Of a stretch of 10,813 nt of DNA, positions 1 through 7,106 are shown piece by piece (the stretch's first letter is position 1; each line of letters opens with the position of its first letter). Origin of the DNA: Bacteroidota bacterium. GTDB lineage: Bacteria > Bacteroidota > Bacteroidia > Chitinophagales > Chitinophagaceae. The DNA lies in assembly GCA_947441205.1 (NCBI GenBank), contig CANETM010000038.1, forward strand, positions 1 to 10,813, in the 5' to 3' direction. The position numbers were made by a program, and so were the translations under genes. Below the pieces are notes generated by a model. That model was not told the origin of the DNA and made no database searches. It saw only the letters and a program-made list of their open reading frames with translations.

Positions 1-426
1 AAAGTATTGGATTGGAAACAAAATGTACCCATGATGATAGGCATGTTTCAAAAAGAAGTGGCAGAGCGTATTGCTGCAAAACCGCACTCTAAAGCATATG
101 GCATATTAAGCGTTTTAGCGCAAGCATTTTATGATGTTACTTATTTATTTGATGTACCGCCAAGTTCATTTAATCCACCACCAAAAGTTGATAGCGGTGT
201 AATTATGTTTAAACGCAAGGAGAAATTTCCGGAGATGGCTTCTGAAAAAAGTTTTTATCATATTGTAAAAATGGCATTTGGTCAAAGACGTAAAATGTTG
301 CGAAATCCTTTAAAACCTTATTTTACGCCTGCTCAGCTGGAAGATCCTATTTTTACAAAACGTGCTGAAAATTTATCCTATGAGGATTATGCGGCACTAA
401 CATTTAAAATGCATAACGAAAAATAA
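1..426 (+). CDS. rsmA: 16S rRNA (adenine1518-N6/adenine1519-N6)-dimethyltransferase RsmA, 3' part only
   Basis: The frame is open from the first base, so the start and the SAM-binding N-terminal half lie upstream of the window; 141 codons remain. The enzyme dimethylates two adjacent adenines in the 3'-terminal hairpin of 16S rRNA during small-subunit maturation. What is visible is the family's conserved second half: the FQKEVAERI helix, KAYGILSVLAQAF, the PPSSFNPPPKVDSGVI strand-loop, and then the C-terminal helical domain with FGQRRKMLRN. These are diagnostic for the KsgA/RsmA family and nothing looks broken. An internal TTG at position 7 is not a credible start because it would remove the catalytic core. 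The stop is followed after one base by the dehydrogenase ATG, so the two genes are probably co-transcribed. Confidence 0.95.
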   Translation, partial: KVLDWKQNVPMMIGMFQKEVAERIAAKPHSKAYGILSVLAQAFYDVTYLFDVPPSSFNPPPKVDSGVIMFKRKEKFPEMASEKSFYHIVKMAFGQRRKMLRNPLKPYFTPAQLEDPIFTKRAENLSYEDYAALTFKMHNEK

Positions 427-427
427 A

Positions 428-1357
428 ATGGCAACTAAAGTTATAATAACAGCTCCAGTTCATGCATATTTATTGGAAACCTTAACTGAAAAAGGTTTTG
501 AAATTATTTATGAGCCTACAATTAGTTATGAACAGTTATCTGAAATTATAATACAGGCTACTGGGTTAATAGTTACCACCCGATTAAAAATAGATGCAGC
601 CATTTTAGATAAAGCAACTGAATTAAAGTGGATTGGAAGATTGGGAAGTGGTATGGAATTAATTGATGTTCATTATGCGGAGAGCAAAGGAATTAAATGT
701 GTGAGCAGCCCTGAAGGAAATAGAACTACTGTTGGAGAACACACACTGGGATTATTGTTAAGTTTAATGAATCGAATTCATAGTAGTAATGTGGAAATTA
801 AAAATGGTAAATGGATTAGAGATGCCAATAGAGCCGATGAGCTAACTGGAAAAACAATTGGTATCATAGGATTTGGAAATACAGGTACTGCTTTTGCTAA
901 AGTATTACAAGGTTTTGATGTAAAAATATTAGCACATGATATTTATAAAACTGGTTTTGAAACTGAGCACATAAAAGAAGCAAGTTTGCAACAAATTCAG
1001 GAAGAGGCACATGTAATTAGCCTTCATTTACCCTTAACAGAACTAACCTTTCATTATGCAAATGATGTTTTTTTTAATGCTTGTAAACTTAAACCCTATT
1101 TTTTAAGTACTTGTAGAGGTCAGATTACTGATACGGTAGCCGTATTAAAAGCACTTCAAAATCAATTGGTTAGCGGGGTAGGCTTAGATGTCTTGGAAAA
1201 TGAGCAGCTTGATAAATACAATAGTGCTGAAAAGCAACAACTGGAGGCTTTATTGGATTTCCCTAATTGTTTAATTACACCTCATATTGCAGGCTATAGC
1301 AAGGAGGCGTATTTTAAGATGGCAAAGGTGATATTTGAAAAATTAGCCATAATTTAA
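428..1357 (+). CDS. D-2-hydroxyacid dehydrogenase (NAD-dependent, SerA-like), substrate unknown
   Basis: This 309-residue protein belongs to the D-isomer-specific 2-hydroxyacid dehydrogenases, which interconvert 2-keto acids and D-2-hydroxy acids with NAD(P)H in the cytoplasm. The Rossmann fingerprint GFGNTG is at residues 148-153, followed by an acidic residue at the end of the next strand (D171). The catalytic Arg, Glu and His are all there: R230 in STCRG, E257 in DVLENE and H286 in TPHIAG. The usual N-S/A-RG context is changed to STCRG, and the C-terminal lid helix is short. There is no ACT or other regulatory domain as in long PGDH enzymes, so a role in serine synthesis is possible but not shown. 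The ATG begins two bases after the rsmA stop, which suggests the same operon. Hydroxypyruvate, phosphoglycerate or another keto acid could be the substrate; the sequence alone does not decide. Confidence 0.88.
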   Translation: MATKVIITAPVHAYLLETLTEKGFEIIYEPTISYEQLSEIIIQATGLIVTTRLKIDAAILDKATELKWIGRLGSGMELIDVHYAESKGIKCVSSPEGNRTTVGEHTLGLLLSLMNRIHSSNVEIKNGKWIRDANRADELTGKTIGIIGFGNTGTAFAKVLQGFDVKILAHDIYKTGFETEHIKEASLQQIQEEAHVISLHLPLTELTFHYANDVFFNACKLKPYFLSTCRGQITDTVAVLKALQNQLVSGVGLDVLENEQLDKYNSAEKQQLEALLDFPNCLITPHIAGYSKEAYFKMAKVIFEKLAII

Positions 1358-1383
1358 CCTGATTTCCCTCATTTTGAGCAATG

Positions 1384-1418
1384 TTTGCTTAAAATTTGGC
1401 CTAAATTCAATAACTTTG
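1384..1418 (+). promoter_or_regulatory. Predicted greA promoter (Bacteroidota type)
   Basis: TAACTTTG at 1411-1418 matches the Bacteroidota -7 consensus TAnnTTTG exactly. A TTTG at 1384-1387 lies 23 bases upstream, at the long end of the spacing reported for this promoter class. Transcription would begin at about 1424-1426, roughly 50 bases before the greA ATG and right at the hairpin annotated next. The element is downstream of the dehydrogenase stop, so it serves greA. The assignment is from the motif only. Confidence 0.6.
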
Positions 1419-1425
1419 TACACTG

Positions 1426-1459
1426 CAACGCTACAATTATGTGGCGTTGTATTTTTTTT
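1426..1459 (+). terminator. Terminator-like hairpin with T8 tract in the greA leader
   Basis: The arms 1426-1434 (CAACGCTAC) and 1441-1449 (GTGGCGTTG) pair over nine positions with one G-T wobble and a six-base loop. They are followed by TA and then eight T residues at 1452-1459. This has the form of an intrinsic terminator. It sits after the predicted greA start site and 17 bases before the greA ATG. It could end read-through from rsmA and the dehydrogenase, or act on the greA transcript itself. Because the exact -7 element lies upstream of it, the second reading is at least plausible. Confidence 0.65.
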
Positions 1460-1475
1460 ATATAAAACGAAGGAT

Positions 1476-1952
1476 ATGAGTGAAATAAATGTATATGTAA
1501 CACAGGAGACTTTTGATAAGATGCGTGAGGAACTACAAAAATTAAAATCAGTAGATCGTCCAGCTGCATCAAGAGCCATTGGTGAGGCAAGAGAAAAAGG
1601 TGATTTGAAAGAAAATGCGGAATATGATGCTGCCAAAGAAGCACAAGGAATGTTGGAGTCAAAGATCAAGCAATTGGAAGCTGCCATTTCTAACGCAAAA
1701 ATTGTGGATACTAAAACAATTGATACAAGTAAGGTGACCATTTTAACTAAAGTAACTATTACAAATGAGTCAACTAAAAAAACAGTGACTTATCAATTGG
1801 TAGGAGAAAAAGAAGCCGATTTGAAGGCAGGAAAAATTTCAGCTTCCTCTCCAATTGGGAAAGGATTAATTGGTAAAAAAATTGGAGAAATTGCTGAAGT
1901 TCATACACCCAATGGTATCATGAAGTTTAAGGTAGATAATATCACGATTTAA
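1476..1952 (+). CDS. greA: Transcription elongation factor GreA
   Basis: GreA enters the RNA polymerase secondary channel and stimulates cleavage of backtracked RNA, rescuing stalled complexes. From the ATG at 1476 the product is 158 residues, the usual family length. The N-terminal coiled-coil hairpin carries the tip motif GDLKENAEYDAAKEA with the acidic residues that coordinate catalytic Mg2+. The C-terminal FKBP-like domain includes SSPIGKGLIGKKIGE and ends FKVDNITI. The frame stays open upstream to a TTG at 1374, but that extension crosses the predicted promoter and hairpin and has no family similarity, so I reject it. AAGGA sits one base before the ATG, too close for a normal Shine-Dalgarno site. 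A strong terminator follows, and greA beside a HIT gene is a familiar Bacteroidota arrangement. Confidence 0.97.
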   Translation: MSEINVYVTQETFDKMREELQKLKSVDRPAASRAIGEAREKGDLKENAEYDAAKEAQGMLESKIKQLEAAISNAKIVDTKTIDTSKVTILTKVTITNESTKKTVTYQLVGEKEADLKAGKISASSPIGKGLIGKKIGEIAEVHTPNGIMKFKVDNITI

Positions 1953-1986
1953 GTAAATAATAAATTAATTATTAATACACCTTCTA

Positions 1987-2014
1987 AGCCTTCACAAAAT
2001 GTGAAGGCTTTTTT
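1987..2014 (+). terminator. Intrinsic terminator after greA
   Basis: A perfect 10-bp stem, AGCCTTCACA at 1987-1996 with TGTGAAGGCT at 2000-2009, closes a three-base loop and runs into six T residues (2009-2014). It begins 35 bases after the greA stop and should end greA transcription, so the HIT gene downstream needs its own promoter or read-through. Confidence 0.93.
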
Positions 2015-2056
2015 GTTCGCGCTATATTAGTTAATTTCATTTTTCAAATATTGAAT

Positions 2057-2452
2057 ATGACTATCTTTTCAAAAATCATAAAAGGTGAAATTCCTTCTTA
2101 TAAAATTGCTGAATCAGATAAATTCTACGCCTTTTTAGATATTTTTCCTTTGCAAAAAGGCCATACATTAATTGTACCCAAAACAGAAGTAGATAAAATA
2201 TTTGATGTGCCAGATACCTACTTAAATGACTTGATGCAATTTATTAAGCCAATTGCCAAAGCAATAGAGCAAAGCTTCCCATGTAATAGAGTTAGTATGG
2301 TTACAGTTGGTTTGGAAGTTCCTCATGCACATGTTCATTTAATACCTATTAATGAAGCAAATGACATCAATTTCGCCAATCCCAAACTCCAATTGACAAC
2401 CGAGGAGTTCCAGCAAATCCAGGAACTGATTGTAAGTAAATTAGTTAATTAA
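2057..2452 (+). CDS. HIT-family (histidine triad) nucleotide-binding protein
   Basis: This is a 131-residue member of the HIT superfamily, small homodimeric hydrolases or transferases acting on nucleotide phosphoramidates and related substrates (Hint/Fhit/GalT relatives). The N-terminus TIFSKIIKGEIPSYKIAE is typical of bacterial HIT proteins. The active-site triad is VPHAHVHLIPI with H90, H92 and H94. The N-terminal zinc cysteines of some Hint proteins are absent. I start at the ATG at 2057; a TTG two codons earlier would only add two residues. No convincing promoter is visible in the 42 bases after the greA terminator; TATATTAG at 2023-2030 is one mismatch off the -7 consensus but lacks a -33 partner. 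The 3' end converges on ruvC with a 13-base gap. The physiological substrate cannot be told from sequence. Confidence 0.92.
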   Translation: MTIFSKIIKGEIPSYKIAESDKFYAFLDIFPLQKGHTLIVPKTEVDKIFDVPDTYLNDLMQFIKPIAKAIEQSFPCNRVSMVTVGLEVPHAHVHLIPINEANDINFANPKLQLTTEEFQQIQELIVSKLVN

Positions 2453-2465
2453 TACAAAGTTCAAA

Positions 2466-3056
2466 CTATTTAACCTTAACTCTTCCTGGATTGTTGGTCA
2501 GGAAGGCTTCCCATCCATTTGATTTTTTGGACAACTTGGATCCCTTGCCTGTTTTAGCAATGGTAGGTAATACTGGTCCACTCATTTGATACCAATGACA
2601 AAGTGCTACGCCTAAGGCATCGGTTGCATCAAAGTATTTGGGTTGTTTTTTGATAGACAAAACTTGTTCTAGCATTTTCCAAACCATATCCTTATCGGCA
2701 TTACCATTTCCGGTAATGGATTGCTTTACTTTTTTAGGAGCATATTCGGTCACTGGTAAATGATAGTGCATTGCAGCTGCGATAGCGACACCTTGCGCCC
2801 TTCCAAGTTTCAGCATACTTTGTACATTTTTTCCAAAAAAGGGAGCCTCAATAGCAAAATGACTTGGCTTATGTTGTATAATGAGTTCAATTATTTTGGC
2901 ATGAATCATTTGAAGCCTTGCATAAATATCTTTTTCTTTATTCAATTTTAAAACATCCATTTCAATTACCGTAGGCTTAGGACCTGCTTTTAATATTGCA
3001 TAGCCTAAAATAGTGGTTCCAGGATCGATACCTAAAATAATGGGTGATTTATTCAT
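2466..3056 (-). CDS. ruvC: Crossover junction endodeoxyribonuclease RuvC
   Basis: RuvC is the dimeric Holliday-junction resolvase that works with RuvAB in recombinational repair. With the start at 3056 the protein has 196 residues. It shows the RNase H-like core with all four acidic metal ligands: D11 in LGIDPGT, E70 in FAIEAPF, and D143 and D146 in FDATDALGVALCH. The conserved KQSITGNGNADKDMV segment is at about 111-125. A basic C-terminal tail ending in NPGRVK, usual in this phylum, makes it longer than the E. coli protein. An ATG eight codons upstream (3080) is in frame, but MNKSPIILGIDPGT is the standard beginning and the longer form adds an unconserved MISVTLLY. TAACTTTA on the minus strand (3070-3063) is a one-mismatch -7 element close to this start. 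The neighbouring gene runs divergently from a 47-base gap. Confidence 0.96.
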   Translation of the reverse strand: MNKSPIILGIDPGTTILGYAILKAGPKPTVIEMDVLKLNKEKDIYARLQMIHAKIIELIIQHKPSHFAIEAPFFGKNVQSMLKLGRAQGVAIAAAMHYHLPVTEYAPKKVKQSITGNGNADKDMVWKMLEQVLSIKKQPKYFDATDALGVALCHWYQMSGPVLPTIAKTGKGSKLSKKSNGWEAFLTNNPGRVKVK

Positions 3057-3103
3057 GTATAATAAAGTTACAGATATCATATCAAATTCCGAACTTTGGT
3101 AAT

Positions 3104-4045
3104 ATGTTTAATAACTACTTGCAGTCATTTATTTCAATTGGAAAAAAGAGTATCGGGTTCATTCTATTCGTCATTTGTAGTTATGCTATTTATCGTACTG
3201 TTTTAGTAAATGAAAATTGGACCCAATTAGGCATGATGTTAAAAGCCCAGTTATTATCTATTGCTTTTTATCAATGGGTAGTATTGTTTATGCTAATGTG
3301 CCTTAATTTTTTAATGGAATCGATAAAGTGGAAGGTAGTGGTTGCAAATACAAATCCTATTTCATTCACAAAAGCAATAAAAAGTGTACTGGTGGGACAG
3401 GCTTTTGCATTTTTTACCCCAAATAGAATTGGCGATTTTGCTGGCAGGGTTTTATTTTTAAAAACCGAACATAAATTAATAGGGATGGCACATTTAGCTT
3501 GGGCATCCTATGCTCAATTGATAATAACCTTATTATTAGGGACCATTGCCATTAATATTAACCTGCCTTTGTATCCTTGGATAAGTCAAATTTGGTTAAG
3601 CCTAATCAAATTTGGTAGTCCATTTGTCGGGCTTGTTATAATGCTTCTTTTTTTTTACAAGAAAGAATGGAAAGGGAAGCTCGGTTTTTTAAATGTCATT
3701 CAAATTGCAACAAGGGTTAAGGCAAAATTATTACTATTGTCCTTTTTAAGATATTTAGTTTTTTTATTACAATACATTTGGGTAGCGTATCTATTAAAAA
3801 TTCAAATCGATACAGGATTATTAGTAGTTTCTGTATCTATTTTATTTTTATGTTTAAGCATATTGCCAACCATTAATATCACTGAATTAGTAGTTCGAGG
3901 CCAATTATTAATTATCATATTAGCACCATTCTATGCAGATAAACACATGGTGATTTATTTATCTTCATTTATATGGGGTGTTAATTTTTTAATTCCTGCA
4001 GTAATAGGTGCTTCCTTATTGTTAGGTTATCGATTAAATCGATAA
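3104..4045 (+). CDS. YbhN/UPF0104-like integral membrane protein (flippase-like domain)
   Basis: This 313-residue polytopic membrane protein resembles the lysylphosphatidylglycerol synthase transmembrane region family (YbhN/UPF0104), whose soluble synthase domain is missing here. Hydrophobic segments begin at about residues 14, 48, 95, 132, 165, 205, 235 and 280. Two family signatures are visible: NFLMESIKWKVV at 68-79, and GQAFAFFTPNRIGDFAGRV at 98-116 with the conserved TP-x-R-x-G-D/E. I start at the ATG at 3104; the longer open frame to 3044 would run into ruvC on the other strand and adds a polar stretch unlike the family. GAACTTTG at 3091-3098 is one base off the -7 consensus. Relatives are discussed as lipid or precursor translocators, but no specific substrate can be assigned. 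The DUF3108 gene follows after 24 bases, probably in the same operon. Confidence 0.8.
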   Translation: MFNNYLQSFISIGKKSIGFILFVICSYAIYRTVLVNENWTQLGMMLKAQLLSIAFYQWVVLFMLMCLNFLMESIKWKVVVANTNPISFTKAIKSVLVGQAFAFFTPNRIGDFAGRVLFLKTEHKLIGMAHLAWASYAQLIITLLLGTIAININLPLYPWISQIWLSLIKFGSPFVGLVIMLLFFYKKEWKGKLGFLNVIQIATRVKAKLLLLSFLRYLVFLLQYIWVAYLLKIQIDTGLLVVSVSILFLCLSILPTINITELVVRGQLLIIILAPFYADKHMVIYLSSFIWGVNFLIPAVIGASLLLGYRLNR

Positions 4046-4069
4046 TTTTATGTACAATCATTTATATTA

Positions 4070-4882
4070 ATGAATCTGTTAATCCTACATTTATTATTTC
4101 CCATTCTAAATTTGGTTACACCAAAGGATACTGGATTTTGTAACCAAGTTAATAATGCATACAATGTAGGTGAAGTAATAAATTATACCATCTATTACAA
4201 TGTGATTGGATTGTATGTTAATGCTGGCAACGCAAATTTTACAACTCAATCAAGTATGTTAAATGGAGTGGAAGCATATACATTAACTGCAAATGGAAAA
4301 TCTAATAGTAAATATGATTGGATTTTTAAAGTACGCGATAAATATGAAAGTGTTGTTGATCGCAAAACGCTATTACCCATTCAATTTACGCGTCAAATAA
4401 ATGAAGGCAAATTCCATTACACCGAGACGCTGCAATTTAACCAAACAGGCAAGTCGGTTGTTAATACAAGCGCGCCTGCGCCATTTAAAATTCCTGATTG
4501 TACGCATGATGTAATAAGTGCAATTTATGCAGCAAGAAATATAAATTATGTAAATTGCAAAATGAATGAAAAAGTATATTTAAATTTTTTCTTAGACAAG
4601 GAATTGTATCCTTCCTATTTCAAATTTTTAGGACGAGATGAAATTACAACGCGTTATGGTAAATTCAAAGTAATTAAATTGGCACCCTTATTAGTTAAAG
4701 GAACCGTTTTTGATGGAGGTGAAAAAATGCTTATTTGGGTAACAGACGATGCAAATCACATACCTGTTAGAGTCGAAACGCCCATTGTTGTTGGTTCTAT
4801 CAAAGTGGATATGGTGGGGTATCAAAATTTGCGGCACCCTTTAAGTTCACTAATTTCATTGGTTGGTGATGAAAATAATTAA
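4070..4882 (+). CDS. DUF3108 domain-containing exported protein
   Basis: This 270-residue protein matches my recollection of the DUF3108 family, which is common in Bacteroidota and has no settled function. Residues 1-17 form a hydrophobic leader that suggests export, although it lacks the usual basic residues near the N-terminus. The body is rich in alternating beta strands: YNVGEVINYTIYYNVIGLY near 31-49, then SKYDWIFKVRDKYESVVD at 80-97, and an ITTRYGKFKVIKL segment near 192-204 followed by LIWVTDDANHIPVRVE at 221-236. All are typical of the domain. It lies 24 bases downstream of the YbhN-like gene and in the same reading frame, separated by its TAA stop, so co-expression is likely. The last bases approach the convergent MBL gene with nine bases between stops. 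An envelope role is inferred from the leader and neighbour only. Confidence 0.75.
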   Translation: MNLLILHLLFPILNLVTPKDTGFCNQVNNAYNVGEVINYTIYYNVIGLYVNAGNANFTTQSSMLNGVEAYTLTANGKSNSKYDWIFKVRDKYESVVDRKTLLPIQFTRQINEGKFHYTETLQFNQTGKSVVNTSAPAPFKIPDCTHDVISAIYAARNINYVNCKMNEKVYLNFFLDKELYPSYFKFLGRDEITTRYGKFKVIKLAPLLVKGTVFDGGEKMLIWVTDDANHIPVRVETPIVVGSIKVDMVGYQNLRHPLSSLISLVGDENN

Positions 4883-4891
4883 ATGAGTAGT

Positions 4892-5755
4892 TTAAATATT
4901 TTCTAATTTATAAATATCTTGAACGCTGATTCTTTTTTCAGTTTGTTGTAAATTGCAACATTCATTAATTGAATCATGTTCAAAAAAGAGAGTAAAATTA
5001 TTATCTAGAGCGTCTTTTAAAAATAGCTCTTTTTCATTTAATGTGACTAACGGTTGCATGTCATAGCCCATTACATAGGGGATAGGAATATGACCCACAC
5101 TTGGCAATAGATCGGCCATATAAACAATTGTTTTTCCATTAAAGTTTATTTTTGGCAACAACATCCCTTGGGTATGTCCATTAACAACATAGCAACTAAT
5201 ATTTTCACTAAAATATATTTCTTGAAGTTGTGTAGTTCCTTGATAAACAGGGATAGTGATTAATTTTAATTGTCCTGAATCTTTTATGGGTGCTATATTT
5301 TCAATTAAAAAAGATGCTTTTTCCCTTCTGTTAGGATTCATCGCCAAATTCCATTGAGGCGCACTAACCCAATAAGTTGCATTGGGAAAAACGGTTACTA
5401 ACTTATCATTTATTTTTTCAACAGCACCTCCTACATGATCAAAATGAAGGTGGGTTAACAATACATCGGTAATATCAGCTAAGGATATATTTATTTTTAA
5501 TAGGGCATTTTTAAGCGAATATGTATTACTTGGATGGTAATGGCTAAAAAACTTTTCATCCTGCTTGTTGCCCATACCGGTGTCTACTAATATTTTTCTA
5601 TCCCCATCAATAATTAATAAACATCTTAAAGCCCAAGTGCATAAGTTGTTTTCATCGGCAGGATTAAGTTTATTCCAAATGGATTTTGGCACCACGCCAA
5701 ACATAGCACCTCCATCTAACTTAAAATTGCCAGTTTCAATACTATACAGTTGCAT
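4892..5755 (-). CDS. MBL-fold metallo-hydrolase, lactonase-like
   Basis: This is a 287-residue metallo-beta-lactamase-fold hydrolase with a complete binuclear metal site. THLHFDHVGG gives H102, H104, D106 and H107; further ligands are H194 in VNGHTQG, D215 in YMADLLP and H260 in FFEHDS. The N-terminal IETGNFKLDGGAMFGVVPK and the overall order resemble the AHL-lactonase / methyl-parathion-hydrolase branch, so a lactone or ester substrate is possible, but the true one is unknown. There is no signal peptide, so it is probably cytoplasmic. The open frame extends 14 codons to 5797; I choose the ATG at 5755 because MQLYSIETGNF is the expected beginning and it sits at a 14-base overlap with the end of the MFS gene, as in translationally coupled pairs. 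Confidence 0.87.
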   Translation of the reverse strand: MQLYSIETGNFKLDGGAMFGVVPKSIWNKLNPADENNLCTWALRCLLIIDGDRKILVDTGMGNKQDEKFFSHYHPSNTYSLKNALLKINISLADITDVLLTHLHFDHVGGAVEKINDKLVTVFPNATYWVSAPQWNLAMNPNRREKASFLIENIAPIKDSGQLKLITIPVYQGTTQLQEIYFSENISCYVVNGHTQGMLLPKINFNGKTIVYMADLLPSVGHIPIPYVMGYDMQPLVTLNEKELFLKDALDNNFTLFFEHDSINECCNLQQTEKRISVQDIYKLENI

Positions 5756-7049
5756 TTTTTGCAAATTTTGAAGTTCTGTATAATAGTATAAATCCAATTA
5801 CAAAAAATATACCTAGTGCAAGTACCGAGTTTCGTTGTGAGCCAGTCAATTCATTGATAAAGCCAAAGCTAAACATACCAATAACTATAGCGATTTTTTC
5901 AGTAACATCATAAAAGCTAAAAAAGCTTGTTGTGTCGTGTGTTTCAGGCATTAATTTGGAATAGGTACTTCGACTAACTGATTGAATACCGCCCATTACA
6001 AATCCAACAATAATAGCTAACATATAAAATGGAACAACGCTATTTCGAGGTAAATAATAACCCATAACACATCCGCCAATCCAAATTACAACAGCTATCA
6101 TTAATGTATTAAAATTCCCCCACTTGCTAGCTAATTTAGCCATTAAAAGCGCACCTGGAATCGCTACAATCTGAATGATAAGAATGGCTAAAATTAAATT
6201 GGTCGTTGGAATATTCAATTCGCTTTTACCATATAAGGTAGCCGCTAACATAACGGTTTGTACACCCATATTATAAAAGAAAAATGCCCATAAAAATCTT
6301 TTTAATATTGGCAATTCTTTTAATGCAATCCATACCTTATGTAATTCCTTATATCCTTGCGTAAATAAATTTTTAGTGTGTGCGCCTCTTACGCCTTTTC
6401 CATTTGGTAATCTGCCTATTGCAAAATATCCAAAGCTCATCCACCAAACGCCGACTAGTAAAAAGGAAATTTGAGATGCTTTACCTACTGTGATACCAAA
6501 TAAATCAGGTTTTAGTACAAATACAAAACATATTAATTGTAATAATACCGAGCCAATATAACCCATCATAAAGCCTTTAGCACTTACTCGATCACGATCA
6601 TCGGGTGCAGCAATTTCGGGCAAATAGGAATTGTAAAAAACCAAGCTGCTCCAAAATCCAATACAAGCAATAATCACAGATATGAGTCCTCCGATAATAT
6701 GATTTCCATCAAAAAAATATAAGGATGCACAAGCAAGGGACCCCATGGTACAGAAAAATCTTAAAAATTGCTTTTTATTACCACGATAATCCGCAATGGA
6801 TGAAAGAATTGGGGAAAGTATGGCTACAATTATAAAAGCGATTGCTAATACATAATTATAAAGTGCAGTATTGGAAAAGGAAAGACTTCCAATTTTAATT
6901 TGATCAACTAGGGTATTTTCATTTCCATCACCCGTAACAGCTTCATAGTATGCGGGGAATATGGTGGATGTTATTACTAAATTATAAACGGAATTGGCCC
7001 AATCATACATAGCCCATCCGTTAATTACTTTTTTGGATGCTGTTTGCAT
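5742..7049 (-). CDS. MFS transporter of the UMF1 / Atg22-like family
   Basis: This 435-residue protein has about twelve predicted membrane segments and belongs to the major facilitator superfamily. The N-terminal VINGWAMYDWANSVYN at 9-23 is the hallmark of the UMF1/Atg22 group. Also present are the MFS loop motif ADYRGNKKQF at 86-95, FYNSYLPEIA at 138-147 and DRVSAKGFMMGYIGS at 153-167. Eukaryotic Atg22 is a vacuolar amino-acid effluxer; the substrate of bacterial members is generally unknown, so none is assigned. The ATG at 7049 keeps the full family N-terminus. It lies 57 bases after the uppP stop on the same strand, with an inverted repeat in the gap. Its 3' end overlaps the MBL gene by 14 bases, suggesting joint expression. 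Confidence 0.88.
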   Translation of the reverse strand: MQTASKKVINGWAMYDWANSVYNLVITSTIFPAYYEAVTGDGNENTLVDQIKIGSLSFSNTALYNYVLAIAFIIVAILSPILSSIADYRGNKKQFLRFFCTMGSLACASLYFFDGNHIIGGLISVIIACIGFWSSLVFYNSYLPEIAAPDDRDRVSAKGFMMGYIGSVLLQLICFVFVLKPDLFGITVGKASQISFLLVGVWWMSFGYFAIGRLPNGKGVRGAHTKNLFTQGYKELHKVWIALKELPILKRFLWAFFFYNMGVQTVMLAATLYGKSELNIPTTNLILAILIIQIVAIPGALLMAKLASKWGNFNTLMIAVVIWIGGCVMGYYLPRNSVVPFYMLAIIVGFVMGGIQSVSRSTYSKLMPETHDTTSFFSFYDVTEKIAIVIGMFSFGFINELTGSQRNSVLALGIFFVIGFILLYRTSKFAKNATV

Positions 7050-7053
7050 TGAA

Positions 7054-7085
7054 ATTTATTTGTGTCCTTAAATATACAAATAAAT
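7054..7085 (-). repeat. Perfect 10-bp inverted repeat before the MFS gene
   Basis: ATTTATTTGT at 7054-7063 and ACAAATAAAT at 7076-7085 are exact reverse complements with a 12-base spacer. The element ends four bases upstream of the MFS start codon (7049). It could be an operator or an mRNA hairpin that covers the start. All arm bases but two are A or T, so chance is possible. Confidence 0.45.
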
Positions 7086-7106
7086 AGTTTGTGGAAGTGG
7101 GTAAAA

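Noticed and set aside
1374..1475. An N-terminal extension of GreA by 34 codons from a TTG.
   Set aside because: The added residues are not GreA-like, and the ATG at 1476 gives the standard 158-residue protein with the expected N-terminus.
1343..1741. Open frames on the minus strand opposite greA and its leader.
   Set aside because: They are antisense to a clear greA, have no recognisable domain, and cross the promoter and hairpin region.
2023..2030. TATATTAG as a promoter for the HIT gene.
   Set aside because: One mismatch and no TTG at a workable distance, in an A/T-rich gap where such matches are frequent.
4043..4072. The YbhN-like and DUF3108 genes are in the same reading frame with one TAA between, as if a fusion had been split by a nonsense mutation.
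   Set aside because: Both are complete members of separate families and the second has its own start and leader peptide.
7051..7080. TTTG (minus strand 7080-7077) and TAAATTTC (7058-7051) as an MFS promoter with 18-base spacing.
   Set aside because: The start of transcription would fall inside or after the MFS ATG, which family conservation supports as the true start.
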